Below are positions 35,502-45,041 of a stretch of DNA of 64,000 nt, in pieces. The notes below the pieces were generated by a model that saw nothing but the letters and a program-made list of their open reading frames with translations, did no database searches and had not been told where the DNA came from. Position numbers and translations under genes: made by a program. The stretch covers positions 5,751,501 to 5,815,500 of the forward strand of contig NZ_JALJWP010000001.1 in NCBI RefSeq assembly GCF_024169245.1, written 5' to 3'. Positions within the stretch are counted from its first letter, which is position 1. The number at the start of each line of letters is the position of its first letter. Source of the DNA: Pseudomonas koreensis (GTDB lineage Bacteria > Pseudomonadota > Gammaproteobacteria > Pseudomonadales > Pseudomonadaceae).

Positions 35502-35516
35502 TAGTAATAACCACAA
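35502..35516. promoter_or_regulatory. Candidate HexR box between zwf and hexR (imperfect)
   Basis: TAGT-N7-ACAA differs in one base from TTGT-N7-ACAA. It lies in an AT-rich part of the divergent promoter region. Confidence 0.45.
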
Positions 35517-35651
35517 CATTTTCGCAGAATACTCAATCCGAGTGGTGGTCGCCCGGACGCATCAGTAGGATAGGCCACCGTCACGGGCCATATCAAAGGC
35601 CCAATTTGCATAGCCCGACGCAACTCTGCGTTGGTGAATCAGGAATTCCAT

Positions 35652-36521
35652 ATGGACCGCGTGCGAAATTTACTGGAACAGATCCAGAGTCGCCTTGAAG
35701 AGCTGAACAAGGCCGAACGTAAGGTCGCCGAGGTGATCCTGCTCAACCCGCAGCAGGCCACCCGCTTCAGCATCGCCGCCCTCGCCCAGGCCGCCTCGGT
35801 GAGCGAACCGACGGTCAACCGTTTCTGCCGTTCATTCGGTGTCAGCGGTTATCCCGAACTCAAGCTGCAATTGGCCCAGAGCCTGGCCAGTGGCGCGGCG
35901 TATGTCAGCCGCGCGGTCGAGGCCGACGACAATCCCGAGGCATACACGCAGAAGATTTTCGGCAGCGCCATCGCCTCGCTGGACAGCGCTTGTCAGGCGC
36001 TGGACCCGAACCTGATCAGCCGCGCCGTCGACCTGTTGATCCAGGCGCGGCAGATCCACTTTTTCGGCCTCGGTGCTTCGGCCCCGGTGGCGCTGGACGC
36101 GCAGCACAAGTTTTTCCGCTTCAACCTCGCGGTCACTGCGCATGCCGACGTGCTGATGCAACGGATGATTGCTTCGGTGGCGCACACCGGTGAGTTGTTC
36201 GTGATCATTTCCTACACCGGGCGTACGCGCGAACTGGTGGAAGTGGCGCGGATCGCCCGGGAGAACGGCGCGTCCGTGCTGGGCCTGACGGCGGAGAATT
36301 CGCCGCTGGCCAAGGCCAGTACGCTGAGTTTGAACATTCCGCTGCCGGAAGACACCGACATCTATATGCCGATGACCTCGCGGATCATTCAGTTGACCGT
36401 GCTGGATGTTTTGGCGACGGGGATGACCTTGCGCCGTGGCGTGGATTTCCAGCCGCATCTGCGCAAGATCAAAGAGAGCCTGAATGCGAGCCGGTATCCG
36501 GTCGGGGATGAATTCAATTAG
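35652..36521 (+). CDS. hexR: HexR transcriptional regulator (RpiR/SIS family)
   Basis: This 289-residue RpiR-type repressor has an N-terminal helix-turn-helix ([20 protein letters not shown], then [18 protein letters not shown], residues about 17-71) and a C-terminal sugar-isomerase (SIS) domain with GLGASAPVA and [14 protein letters not shown] that binds KDPG. It represses zwf, edd and gap genes until KDPG accumulates. AGGAA lies before the ATG at 35652. It is divergent from zwf, the conserved Pseudomonas arrangement. Confidence 0.95.
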   Translation: MDRVRNLLEQIQSRLEELNKAERKVAEVILLNPQQATRFSIAALAQAASVSEPTVNRFCRSFGVSGYPELKLQLAQSLASGAAYVSRAVEADDNPEAYTQKIFGSAIASLDSACQALDPNLISRAVDLLIQARQIHFFGLGASAPVALDAQHKFFRFNLAVTAHADVLMQRMIASVAHTGELFVIISYTGRTRELVEVARIARENGASVLGLTAENSPLAKASTLSLNIPLPEDTDIYMPMTSRIIQLTVLDVLATGMTLRRGVDFQPHLRKIKESLNASRYPVGDEFN

Positions 36522-36533
36522 GACGCTTCGCGT

Positions 36534-36607
36534 AAAAGATCGCAGCCTTCGGCAGCTCCTACAGGAACGCATTCCAAGGTAGGAGCTGCCGAAGGCTGCG
36601 ATCTTTT
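36534..36607. repeat. Family B REP pair, tail-to-tail, loop GGAACGCATTCCAAG
   Basis: Inverted GTAGGAGCTGCCGAAGGCTG units around a loop shared with family A tail-to-tail elements. It lies between convergent hexR and the mutarotase gene. Confidence 0.93.
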
Positions 36608-36612
36608 GATCT

Positions 36613-37467
36613 TCAGGCCGCCGCCCACGCCTGCAAGCTCAAATGCGCCTTCTCCCCCGGCGCCAAATGCAGACTGTCGGTGCCGCCCGCCGCGGCTTCT
36701 ACACAAACGAATTCCGATACTTCGTCCCAGCTCACTCCCAGCAACGGTCGCGCTCCCGGATGCCACACGACGGTGTCGCCACTGTCACCGGTATCGATGC
36801 ACAACTCGCGCTGCCAGGCGTGATCCTTGAGCTGCAATTCGCCGTCATGCTGGAACACCCGCTGACAACCGCCATCGACGCGCAACTCACCTTCCTGCTG
36901 GCAAACCTGACGGTTCAACTGGTCATAACCCTGCGCGCCTTCGAGGCCAGACAGCGCTATCTCACCGACATCGCCAATACGCCAGTAAGCGTGCAAAGCC
37001 TGGCTCAACTGGCACGGCATGTCGTCCTGATGCTCAGTGCTCAGGCGCAATTCCATGCGTTCGCCCAGATGCGCGTGCAGGTCGACCTGCCAATCGCACA
37101 GCTGCAATTGCCAGTGCAGACGCACGCCGTCTTCGGCGCTGCTGCTGTCGAGTAGTTTCCAGTCGAGCAATCGCGCCCAGCCATGGGACGGCCAGGCATT
37201 TTCGCTCGGATGACGTCCATACCACGGCCAGCACACCGGCACGCCACCGCGGATCGCGCCGACATGCGGCCACTTCGCCGCGCACCACAACCACGGCTTC
37301 TGCCCGCGCGGTTGAAAGTGCAGCAACTGCGCGCCCTGACGACTGAACACCGCCTGACACAGCGGATGATCGATCACCAGCACATCGCGCATCTGATAGC
37401 GCTCCCAGGCGAACACCGGTCGCTCGCGCAGGGACTTGAAGAAGCGTTGCAGCGGATGCTCATGCAT
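36613..37467 (-). CDS. D-hexose-6-phosphate mutarotase (aldose-1-epimerase family)
   Basis: This 284-residue YeaD-type sugar-phosphate epimerase has the galactose-mutarotase-like beta-sandwich. Visible markers are QGAQLLHFQPRGQKPWLW (residues about 44-61), IRGGVPVCWPWYGRHP and the late SWDEVSEFVCVEAAAG. It is expected to speed interconversion of the anomers of glucose 6-phosphate, feeding Zwf. The start at 37467 has CAGGAT upstream and matches the family start. It lies within the glucose cluster between hexR and oprB. Confidence 0.87.
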   Translation of the reverse strand: MHEHPLQRFFKSLRERPVFAWERYQMRDVLVIDHPLCQAVFSRQGAQLLHFQPRGQKPWLWCAAKWPHVGAIRGGVPVCWPWYGRHPSENAWPSHGWARLLDWKLLDSSSAEDGVRLHWQLQLCDWQVDLHAHLGERMELRLSTEHQDDMPCQLSQALHAYWRIGDVGEIALSGLEGAQGYDQLNRQVCQQEGELRVDGGCQRVFQHDGELQLKDHAWQRELCIDTGDSGDTVVWHPGARPLLGVSWDEVSEFVCVEAAAGGTDSLHLAPGEKAHLSLQAWAAA

Positions 37468-37506
37468 TTGCCACGATCCTGAAATCATTGGGCTGCGCCT
37501 CGCCCC

Positions 37507-37536
37507 AAAAAAAAGCGGACAGCCTGGGCTGTCCGC
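37507..37536 (-). terminator. Intrinsic terminator of oprB (gts operon end)
   Basis: GCGGACAGCC-CA-GGCTGTCCGC on the minus strand is followed by eight T. It lies about 40 bases after the oprB stop. Confidence 0.92.
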
Positions 37537-37573
37537 AAAATGCGCACATAGAGAGGAGCTTATCGCAGACGCG

Positions 37574-38923
37574 TCAGAACGTTGACTGAATTTTCAGGCC
37601 AGCGACCAAAGCGTTATCGACTTCATCCACACCGCCCGGATGGGTGATGTATTGCAGGTTGGGACGCACGGTCAGCCAGTTGGTGACGTGGATGCCGTAG
37701 TTGAGCTCGTAGTTGTATTCGGTTTCACGAATCGGCGAGAACGCGGCGTTGTCGTAGTCGGAGACACCGTTGGAAGCGTTCAGCAGTTCAGCGTTGCGCT
37801 TGACGTCCTTGTTGACGTGGATACGCGCCGCGCCGATACCGATGTCATCCTTCGGACGCGCATCGAACGGGCCTTTGTAGACAAACATCACCGACTGGTA
37901 GTTGTCAATGAAGTTGGTGTCCTTGTCGTGGAAGGTCGCGTTGGCGGCGATGTTCAGACCGCGAGTAGCATCACCGTTGTGGCTGGTGAGTTGCTGTTGC
38001 GCGACGAACCAGTAGCCGTGCTTGCTGCTGTGCGACTTGTAGTCGTCACCGGTGGTTGCCGCGTCGAAACCGTTGACGTCTTCGCGAACGTCGTCGGCAT
38101 CGGCCGTGCTCTTGTAGTAACCAACGCGGTATTCGCCCGGCAGGCTGTTGACCTTCGGCGACCAGACCAATTCAACCGGCAGCACGGTACCCTTGGTGCC
38201 GCTGCCGCTGAGCTTGAAGCCGTTGCCGTGTTCCAGCTGCGACGGGTTCTGGTTGTACGCGCCGATTTGCGCATAGAGCTCGTCGTTGATGTTGTACTTC
38301 ACACGGATCGCGGCCTGGCTGACTGGCCAGTTGTACCAGATGTTGGTCGCCCAGTTACCCACTTGCGAACCGCAGAACGCGAGGTTCTGGAAGTCGCACG
38401 GGAAGGTGTTGAAGTCTTCACCTTCGCCGAAGTAACCGGCCTTGACGTCGAGCTTGTTGTCGAAGAACTGGTGCTGGATCCACAGTTGGGTCAGACGCAC
38501 CATGTGGCCACGGCCGTAGACTTCCTGCGAGGAGCTGAGGGTGCCGGCACGCGGATCGCCAACGCGGTCGTTGGAGATGTTGTAGCCGTTACGGTTGGTC
38601 AGCTGGATTTTCGCTTGCGTGTTGTCCCAGCCCCACAGTTTCTGCAGGTCGAGGGCCACGCCGAGGCCGAACTGGTCGCTGTAGCGGCCGGTCTTGTCGT
38701 CGTCATAACCACCGTGCAGGTTGGCGCCCATCTCGCCAACGTAGTCGCCTTTGATGTCGATACCCTGCTCGATCAGCCTGGTGCGCTCGCCGCCCCAGTC
38801 GCCGGTCATCCATTTGGAGTCGGAGCTGAAGGCATCCGCCGCCATTGCGTTACCGGCCAGCACCAGTGCAGCTGCCGCAGAAACCTGGCAGATCAACCGG
38901 GCATTGACGTGTTTCTTTTTCAT
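37574..38923 (-). CDS. oprB: Carbohydrate-selective porin OprB
   Basis: This 449-residue outer-membrane porin has a Sec signal peptide (residues about 1-28, ending AMAAD). The mature sequence starts with the OprB pattern SDSKWMTGDWGGERTRLIEQ and is rich in alternating aromatic strands, ending in a C-terminal Phe (LKIQSTF), the sign of a beta-barrel protein. It admits glucose and other sugars into the periplasm for the GtsA binding protein. It is last in the gts operon, after a REP element. Confidence 0.94.
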   Translation of the reverse strand: MKKKHVNARLICQVSAAAALVLAGNAMAADAFSSDSKWMTGDWGGERTRLIEQGIDIKGDYVGEMGANLHGGYDDDKTGRYSDQFGLGVALDLQKLWGWDNTQAKIQLTNRNGYNISNDRVGDPRAGTLSSSQEVYGRGHMVRLTQLWIQHQFFDNKLDVKAGYFGEGEDFNTFPCDFQNLAFCGSQVGNWATNIWYNWPVSQAAIRVKYNINDELYAQIGAYNQNPSQLEHGNGFKLSGSGTKGTVLPVELVWSPKVNSLPGEYRVGYYKSTADADDVREDVNGFDAATTGDDYKSHSSKHGYWFVAQQQLTSHNGDATRGLNIAANATFHDKDTNFIDNYQSVMFVYKGPFDARPKDDIGIGAARIHVNKDVKRNAELLNASNGVSDYDNAAFSPIRETEYNYELNYGIHVTNWLTVRPNLQYITHPGGVDEVDNALVAGLKIQSTF

Positions 38924-39017
38924 CCCTACATCCTCGTCTTTATTGTTATTAACTGTTTTTATCTAACGCGGTTTACATAAAGTGCGGTGCTCGACAGGCC
39001 GGGCACCGCGTGCTCCT

Positions 39018-39107
39018 TGTAGGAGTGAGCCTGCTCGCGATAGCGGTTTTACATTCAACATCTCTGTCGACTGATACACCGTCATCGCGAGCAGGCTCGC
39101 TCCTACA
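39018..39107. repeat. Family A REP pair between gtsD and oprB
   Basis: Inverted GTAGGAGTGAGCC / GTAGGAGCGAGCC type units flank a variable middle. The element lies inside an apparent operon, between gtsD and oprB. Confidence 0.9.
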
Positions 39108-39114
39108 CTGTTTT

Positions 39115-40275
39115 TCAGCGCCCTTTGAATTGGGCGACGTTCGCAGACCGCGCATCGGTCTGTGGTTGGCCGGCAGTGCCGAGGCGCTCACCGGTATTGG
39201 CGTCGAACAACAACACTTTCGATGGATCGAATTGCAGCGTCAGGCTTTCGCCCACCTGCGGTGCCACGTCCGGCGCCAGTCGGCAGCAGACCTTGGTGTC
39301 ATTCAGATTGACGAACACCAGCGTGTCCGGACCGGTCGGTTCAGTGACCTGCACTTCGGCACGGATGCTCGGCAGACCATTGCCCTCGCCATTCGCCAGC
39401 ACGATCTGCTCCGGGCGCAGGCCGAGGATCACTTCGCGGTCTTCGAGCCCGGCGTCCTGCATGCTCATCGGCAATTCGCAGCGCGCCTGACCGCTGTCGA
39501 GCAGCGCCAGCAGACGACCGTCCTTGCGCTGCAGACGCAGGGGGATGAAGTTCATCGGCGGCGAACCGATGAAGCTGGCGACGAACAGGTTCGCCGGGTC
39601 GTTATAGATGTCTTTCGGCGTGCCGAACTGCTGGATGATGCCGTCCTTCATCACCGCCACTTTATCGCCCAGAGTCATCGCTTCGATCTGGTCGTGGGTC
39701 ACGTAGACCGTGGTGGTTTTCAGGCGCTGGTGCATCAGTTTCATTTCGGTGCGCATCTCGACGCGCAGCTTGGCGTCGAGGTTCGACAGCGGTTCGTCGA
39801 ACAGGTAGATCTTCGGCCGCCGCGCCAGGGCACGGCCCATCGCCACACGCTGTTGCTGACCACCGGAGAGCTGGCCCGGCTTGCGATTGAGCAGGTGTTC
39901 GATCTGCAACAGCTTGGCGACGCGGGCGACTTCTTCGTCGATCGCTGCCTGCGGCATCTTGCGAATTTTCAGGCCGAACTCTATGTTCTCGCGCACGCTC
40001 ATGGTCGGGTACAGCGCGTAGGACTGGAACACCATGGCGATGTCGCGATCCTTCGGGCTCATGCCGCTGACGTCCTGATCACCGATCATGATCGCGCCGC
40101 CGGTGATGGTTTCCAGACCGGCGATGCAGTTCATCAAGGTCGATTTGCCGCAGCCCGACGGGCCGACGAGGATCAGGAATTCACCGTCCTTGATCGACAG
40201 TTCGATGTTCTTCAGGGTGTCCGGCAGACCGGCCCCGTAGGTCTTGTTTACGTTGCGAAGTTCAAGCGTAGCCAT
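39115..40275 (-). CDS. gtsD: Glucose ABC transporter ATP-binding protein GtsD
   Basis: This 386-residue ATPase of the MalK/UgpC type has Walker A GPSGCGKST (residues about 38-46), the ABC signature LSGGQQQRVAMGRAL, Walker B IYLFDEPLSNLD, and a C-terminal regulatory OB-fold domain from about residue 240. It powers sugar uptake with GtsB and GtsC. The start lies two bases after the gtsC stop, so the genes form one operon. Orthologues in P. aeruginosa are called gltK. Confidence 0.93.
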   Translation of the reverse strand: MATLELRNVNKTYGAGLPDTLKNIELSIKDGEFLILVGPSGCGKSTLMNCIAGLETITGGAIMIGDQDVSGMSPKDRDIAMVFQSYALYPTMSVRENIEFGLKIRKMPQAAIDEEVARVAKLLQIEHLLNRKPGQLSGGQQQRVAMGRALARRPKIYLFDEPLSNLDAKLRVEMRTEMKLMHQRLKTTTVYVTHDQIEAMTLGDKVAVMKDGIIQQFGTPKDIYNDPANLFVASFIGSPPMNFIPLRLQRKDGRLLALLDSGQARCELPMSMQDAGLEDREVILGLRPEQIVLANGEGNGLPSIRAEVQVTEPTGPDTLVFVNLNDTKVCCRLAPDVAPQVGESLTLQFDPSKVLLFDANTGERLGTAGQPQTDARSANVAQFKGR

Positions 40276-40277
40276 GA

Positions 40278-41123
40278 TTACCCCTTGACCGCGCCGGCCG
40301 TCAGCCCGCGCACGAAATACTTGCCTGCGACCACATAGACCAGCAGGGTCGGCAGGCCGGCGATCATCGCCGCTGCCATATCCACGTTGTATTCCTTGGC
40401 GCCGGTGCTGGTGTTGACCAGGTTGTTCAGCGCCACGGTGATCGGTTGCGAATCACCGCTGGAGAACACCACCCCGAACAGGAAGTCGTTCCAGATCTGG
40501 GTGAATTGCCAGATCAGGCAGACCATGATGATCGGCGTCGACATCGGCAGGATGATGCGGCGGAAAATCGTGAAGAACCCCGCGCCATCCAGACGTGCGG
40601 CCTTGACCAGCGCATCGGGAATGCTGACGTAGTAGTTGCGGAAGAACAGCGTGGTGAACGCCAGACCGTAAACTACGTGGACGAAGACCAGCCCGGTGGT
40701 AGTGCTCGCCAGGCCCATCTTGCCGAGGGTGAACGAGGCCGGCAGCAGCACGGTCTGGAACGGCAGGAAGCAGCCGAACAGCAGCAGACCGAAGAACAGC
40801 TGCGAACCCCGGAAACGCCACATCGACAGCACGTAACCGTTCAACGCACCGATGGCCGTGGAGATGATTACGGCCGGTACGGTGATCTTGATCGAGTTCC
40901 AGAAGTAGCCATCAACCGTGGCCCAGGCCTTGACCCAACCGATGCCGCTGACCACGGTCGGCCAGCTCAACAGGTTGCCGGTGCTGATGTCTTCCGGAGT
41001 CTTGAAGCTGGTCAGCAACATGACCACCAGCGGCACCAGATAGAGAAACACCGCGAAGATCAGCACCGCGTAGATCGCGATGCGGCTCAAGCTGATGGCG
41101 GGTTTGGCAGCGAGACTAGTCAT
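40278..41123 (-). CDS. gtsC: Glucose ABC transporter permease GtsC
   Basis: This 281-residue inner-membrane permease of the MalG type has six helices and the cytoplasmic EAA loop VKAARLDGAGFFTIFRRIIL (residues about 175-194) that contacts the ATPase. Its start overlaps the end of gtsB by eight bases. It forms the channel with GtsB. Confidence 0.93.
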   Translation of the reverse strand: MTSLAAKPAISLSRIAIYAVLIFAVFLYLVPLVVMLLTSFKTPEDISTGNLLSWPTVVSGIGWVKAWATVDGYFWNSIKITVPAVIISTAIGALNGYVLSMWRFRGSQLFFGLLLFGCFLPFQTVLLPASFTLGKMGLASTTTGLVFVHVVYGLAFTTLFFRNYYVSIPDALVKAARLDGAGFFTIFRRIILPMSTPIIMVCLIWQFTQIWNDFLFGVVFSSGDSQPITVALNNLVNTSTGAKEYNVDMAAAMIAGLPTLLVYVVAGKYFVRGLTAGAVKG

Positions 41124-42024
41124 GACGCTTGGTCCTCAGCTCGGAGTACAGGTAAGGCACGATGATCGCGAGGATCGCACCGAGCATCAGAATCGCACTG
41201 GCCGAGCCCATGCCCATCTGGCCGCGACTGAAAGTGAAGGAATACATGAACATCGCTGGCAGGTCGGAGGAATAACCCGGGCCGCCGGCGGTCATTGCCG
41301 CAACGAGGTCGAAGCTCTTGATCGCGATGTGCGCAAGGATCATCACCGCACTGAAGAACACCGGACGCAGGCTTGGCAGTACGACTTTCCAGTAGATGCG
41401 CGGCATGCTCGCGCCGTCGATCTGCGCGGCACGGATGATCGATTGATCAACGCCACGCAGGCCGGCGAGGAACATCGCCATGATGAAGCCCGAGGCTTGC
41501 CACACAGCGGCAATCACCAGGCAGTAGACCACGCGATCAGGGTCGATCAGCCAGTCCAGACGGAAGCCTTCCCAGCCCCAGTCACGCAACAATTTGTCCA
41601 GGCCCATGCCCGGGTTGAGCAGCCATTTCCACGCGGTACCGGTGACGATCATCGAGAGCGCCATCGGGTACAGGTAAATGGTGCGGATAAAGCCTTCGCG
41701 ACGGATGCGCTGGTCGAGGAACACCGCCAGCAACACGCCGATCACCAGGGTGATGCCGATGAACATGCCGCCGAACACGGCGAGGTTCTTGCTCGCCACC
41801 CACCAGCGATCGTTGTCGAACAACCGCGCGTATTGCGCCAGACCGGCCCACTTGTAGTTGGGCAGGAAGGTCGACGTGGTGAACGACAGAATGAACGTCC
41901 ACAGGATGTAGCCATAGAAGCCCACCAGCACGATGAACATGCTCGGCGCCAGCACCAGTTTCGGTAGCCAGCGCTGCAATGCATCGAACGGCGAGGCCTT
42001 GCTGAACACAGCAACAGAACTCAT
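41116..42024 (-). CDS. gtsB: Glucose ABC transporter permease GtsB
   Basis: This 302-residue permease of the MalF type has six helices and the EAA loop IRAAQIDGASMPRIYWKVVL (residues about 200-219). The ATG at 42024 (MSSVAVFSK) is chosen over one four codons earlier. A REP element separates it from gtsA, the gene for the binding protein, which probably lies at the head of the same transcript. Confidence 0.93.
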   Translation of the reverse strand: MSSVAVFSKASPFDALQRWLPKLVLAPSMFIVLVGFYGYILWTFILSFTTSTFLPNYKWAGLAQYARLFDNDRWWVASKNLAVFGGMFIGITLVIGVLLAVFLDQRIRREGFIRTIYLYPMALSMIVTGTAWKWLLNPGMGLDKLLRDWGWEGFRLDWLIDPDRVVYCLVIAAVWQASGFIMAMFLAGLRGVDQSIIRAAQIDGASMPRIYWKVVLPSLRPVFFSAVMILAHIAIKSFDLVAAMTAGGPGYSSDLPAMFMYSFTFSRGQMGMGSASAILMLGAILAIIVPYLYSELRTKRHD

Positions 42025-42063
42025 GGGGAAATCCACAATAAGGGTTTACGAAAGCATTCTCCT

Positions 42064-42152
42064 TGTAGGAGTGAGCCTGCTCGCGATTACGGTGTGTCAG
42101 TCACTCAGACGGTGGCTGACAGATTGCTATCGCGAGCAGGCTCACTCCTACA
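42064..42152. repeat. Family A REP pair between gtsA and gtsB
   Basis: Inverted GTAGGAGTGAGCCTGCTCGC units flank a variable middle. It lies in the gtsA-gtsB gap, like the REP element between malE and malF in E. coli, where it protects the upstream mRNA. Confidence 0.92.
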
Positions 42153-42163
42153 GGGGCCAAGCA

Positions 42164-43465
42164 TTACTTGGCCGACTGAACTGCCGCGCCAAGTTTCTTC
42201 GCAGCATCGGCCGGGTCGGCTTTCGGGTCGTTGATGTAGTTGGTGACTACGTCAAAGAACGCGCCCTGCACCGCCAGCGTGGTCGCCATGTTGTGCGCCA
42301 TGCTTGGTTGCAGGCCGCCGGACTTGGCGTCCGCGAGGAAGTCCTTGGCAGCGGTCTGTGCGCAGGAATCGAAGCCGAGCTTGTCCATGTTGTTCAACAT
42401 GTCGTTGCGAACCGGGATCGAGCCTTTGTTGATGCTGAAGACTTTCTGGAAGTTCTCACCCAGCACGACTTTGGCGATGTCCCGCTGACCGGCCGCAGTG
42501 CCTGCGTCCTTCTGCTTGAACACGGCCAGCGAGTCGATGTTGTAGGTGAACGCCTTGTCGGTGCCCGGGAACGCTACGCACTCGTAGTCCTTGCCGGCGA
42601 CTTTCTTGGCGGCGGTCCATTCGGATTTGGCCCAGTCACCCATGATCTGCATGCCGGCCTTGCCGTTGATGACCTTGGCCGCTTCGAGGTTCCAGTCCTG
42701 GCCTTTGCCGTCCGCGTCCATGTAGGTCGCGACTTTCTTCAGCTCAGTGAGCGCCTTGACCATTTCCGGACCGGTCAGCGCCTTGTTGTCGAGATCGACC
42801 AGGGCTTTCTTGTAGCCATCCACGCCCATGACCGAGAGCACCACGGCTTCGAACACGGTGCTGTCCTGCCAAGGCTGACCGCCGTGGGCCAGCGGAATGA
42901 AGCCCGCCGCTTTCAGCTTGTCGCCGGCGGCGTAGAACTCTTCGAGGGTGGTTGGATTCTTGGTGATGCCGGCTTTCTTGAAGACTTCCGGGTTGATCCA
43001 CAGCCAGTTCACACGGTGAATGTTCACCGGCACGGCCACGTAATCACCGTCGTACTTCACGGTATCGGAGACTTTCTTGTCGAGCAGACTGTCCCACTTT
43101 TCCGACTTGGCGACGTCTTTCAAAACGTCAGTGTCGAGCAGACCGGTCGACGCCCATTCCTGGATGTCCGGGCCTTTGATCTGGGCGACGCCAGGCGGGT
43201 TGCCGGCAACGGCACGGCTCTTCAGCACGGTCATGGCAGTCGCACCGCCACCACCGGCGACAGCGCCGTCCTTCCAGGTGAAACCGTCTTTTTCGACTTG
43301 GGCCTTGAGCACATCAACAGCGGCTTTTTCGCCACCGGAAGTCCACCAGTGCACGACTTCGACCGAACCTTTGGAATCGGCAGCGGAGACACTGAGCGGC
43401 AGGATTGCGAGCGGGAACAGGGAGGCGACAGAAATGACAGTAGCGAGGCGAGAAATCGCATTCAT
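42164..43465 (-). CDS. gtsA: Glucose ABC transporter substrate-binding protein GtsA
   Basis: This 433-residue periplasmic protein of the solute-binding family 1 has a signal peptide (about residues 1-28, ending VSAAD) and opens [20 protein letters not shown] in the mature part, the typical sugar-binding start. It passes glucose (and possibly mannose) to GtsBC. AAAGGT lies upstream of the ATG at 43465, eleven bases away. It is probably the most strongly made member of the operon. Confidence 0.93.
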   Translation of the reverse strand: MNAISRLATVISVASLFPLAILPLSVSAADSKGSVEVVHWWTSGGEKAAVDVLKAQVEKDGFTWKDGAVAGGGGATAMTVLKSRAVAGNPPGVAQIKGPDIQEWASTGLLDTDVLKDVAKSEKWDSLLDKKVSDTVKYDGDYVAVPVNIHRVNWLWINPEVFKKAGITKNPTTLEEFYAAGDKLKAAGFIPLAHGGQPWQDSTVFEAVVLSVMGVDGYKKALVDLDNKALTGPEMVKALTELKKVATYMDADGKGQDWNLEAAKVINGKAGMQIMGDWAKSEWTAAKKVAGKDYECVAFPGTDKAFTYNIDSLAVFKQKDAGTAAGQRDIAKVVLGENFQKVFSINKGSIPVRNDMLNNMDKLGFDSCAQTAAKDFLADAKSGGLQPSMAHNMATTLAVQGAFFDVVTNYINDPKADPADAAKKLGAAVQSAK

Positions 43466-43583
43466 TCGAGATGTACCTTTCTTGTTGTTATGCATTGCAA
43501 GTCTGGTGCTTGCGCTGCACGGAGTTTAAACAGAGCGTTTCGCTTCGCAGGTAACGAAGGGACGCGTAAATGTCACGACATGG

Positions 43584-44843
43584 TTACACAGGAACAGGCC
43601 GAGATAACCGCGCCAAAGCCGTGGCCATGCTTGGCGCCAGCGGCAACCGCGGAATCAGCACAGCCTGCCAGGCGTGATACAGATCGGGCTTGCCCGGCCA
43701 AATATCGGCACTGGGCACATTCTGCGGATTGAGTTCGTGGTGCCAGCTGCCGTTGCAGCGGTCGATGAAATTCGTCTCACAGAATTCCCAGAACAGTCGG
43801 TACCAGGTTTCGTATTGCGCGTCGCCGGTACGTTTGAGCAAGGCACTGGCGGCGGCGCTGGCTTCGGCATGCGTCCAGTGCAGGCGATGGCGAACGACGG
43901 CCTGGTTATCCCAATCGAGGGTGTAGACGATGCCCGGCGCACCATCGACATCCCAGCCGTTGCGGCAATTGTGTTCGAAGAGTTTTTGCGCATCGGTCGC
44001 CAACCAGCCCGGCGTCAGCATGCCAGCCTGCACCCGCGCGGCTTCAAGATGCAGCAGCAAGCGCGCCCATTCGAAACCATGGCCCGGCGTGGTGCCGTAA
44101 GGACGGAAACCATCAGCAGGATTGTCGTGGTTGTATTCGCGTAGCGGCTGCCAGTCGCGATCGAAGTGTTCGATGACCATGTAATCATTGGCCGCCGCGT
44201 GACCGTGGATCACCCGCTCGACGATGCGCTGGGCGCGCACCAGCCAGCGCGGATCTTCGGTGACATCAGCCAGCGCGAGGAATGCTTCGGTCGCGTGCAT
44301 GTTGCTGTTGGCGCCGCGATAGGCTTCTTCTTCGCTCCAGTCGCGATTGAAGAATTCGCGCATGGCGCCCTCTTCTTCGCTCCAGAAATAAGTGTCGATG
44401 ATATCGATTGCGTCATCGAGCAAGGCCTGGGCGCCGGGCCGTTGCGCGACCACGGCGGAACTGGCGGCGAGCGCGACAAAGGCATGCAGATAGGCGTTCT
44501 TGCCGGTGTTGTCGTCGCGGTGCCGGGCAACTGCAAACCAGCCACCGTGCAGCGCATCACGCAGCGGCCCGCGCAGGGCGGCGATGCCGTGATCGATCAG
44601 CTCGGCGAACCCCGGCAGCCCCTGAATGTGGGCCATGGCGAAGCTGTGGGTCATGCGCGCGGTGTTCATGGTTTCGGCTTGCGCGTGCGCCGGCAGACGG
44701 CCGCGCTCGTCGAGGTTGCCGAAACCTTCTGGCAGCTTTGAGGCCTTGGCAAAATCCAGCAGACGCAGGCCTTCGGCGGCAAGCCATTGCTGGTGGGCAG
44801 GGGCATTCAGCCAACTGCTGAAGTCTGGGTGAAAGGTGTCCAT
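43584..44843 (-). CDS. AGE family epimerase/isomerase (mannose isomerase-like)
   Basis: This 419-residue protein has the alpha/alpha-barrel fold of N-acylglucosamine 2-epimerase family proteins. The pattern TMNTARMTHSFAMAH (residues about 58-72), NSNMHATEAFLALADV near 178 and FEWARLLLHLE near 257 carry the catalytic His and Arg positions seen in mannose/sulfoquinovose isomerases such as YihS. In this context it probably interconverts mannose and fructose or a related sugar. It lies between gtsA and gtrS on the same strand. Confidence 0.85.
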   Translation of the reverse strand: MDTFHPDFSSWLNAPAHQQWLAAEGLRLLDFAKASKLPEGFGNLDERGRLPAHAQAETMNTARMTHSFAMAHIQGLPGFAELIDHGIAALRGPLRDALHGGWFAVARHRDDNTGKNAYLHAFVALAASSAVVAQRPGAQALLDDAIDIIDTYFWSEEEGAMREFFNRDWSEEEAYRGANSNMHATEAFLALADVTEDPRWLVRAQRIVERVIHGHAAANDYMVIEHFDRDWQPLREYNHDNPADGFRPYGTTPGHGFEWARLLLHLEAARVQAGMLTPGWLATDAQKLFEHNCRNGWDVDGAPGIVYTLDWDNQAVVRHRLHWTHAEASAAASALLKRTGDAQYETWYRLFWEFCETNFIDRCNGSWHHELNPQNVPSADIWPGKPDLYHAWQAVLIPRLPLAPSMATALARLSRPVPV

Positions 44844-44957
44844 GGAGTGACCCTTTTTTGTTGTTAGGACTGCGGGCAGTCTAAACAACGGGCCGGGGCG
44901 GGCTTGTAACGAAGGGGACGGGGTTTGTCACTAGCCTGTGACATTAGCAAAGCAAAG

Positions 44958-45038
44958 TCAAAAGATCGCAGCCTTCGGCAGCTCCTACATGGAAACGCAT
45001 TCCAAATGTAGGAGCTGCCGAAGGCTGCGATCTTTTGA
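44958..45038. repeat. Family B REP pair, tail-to-tail, loop GGAAACGCATTCCAAA
   Basis: Inverted GTAGGAGCTGCCGAAGGCTG units; the loop matches those of the elements at 25985 and 36534. It lies between gtrS and the epimerase gene. Confidence 0.93.
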
Positions 45039-45041
45039 TCT

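Noticed and set aside
33668..35698. 676-codon plus-strand frame opposite pgl and zwf
   Set aside because: It runs through the stops and starts of pgl, zwf and the promoter region and has no recognisable domain.
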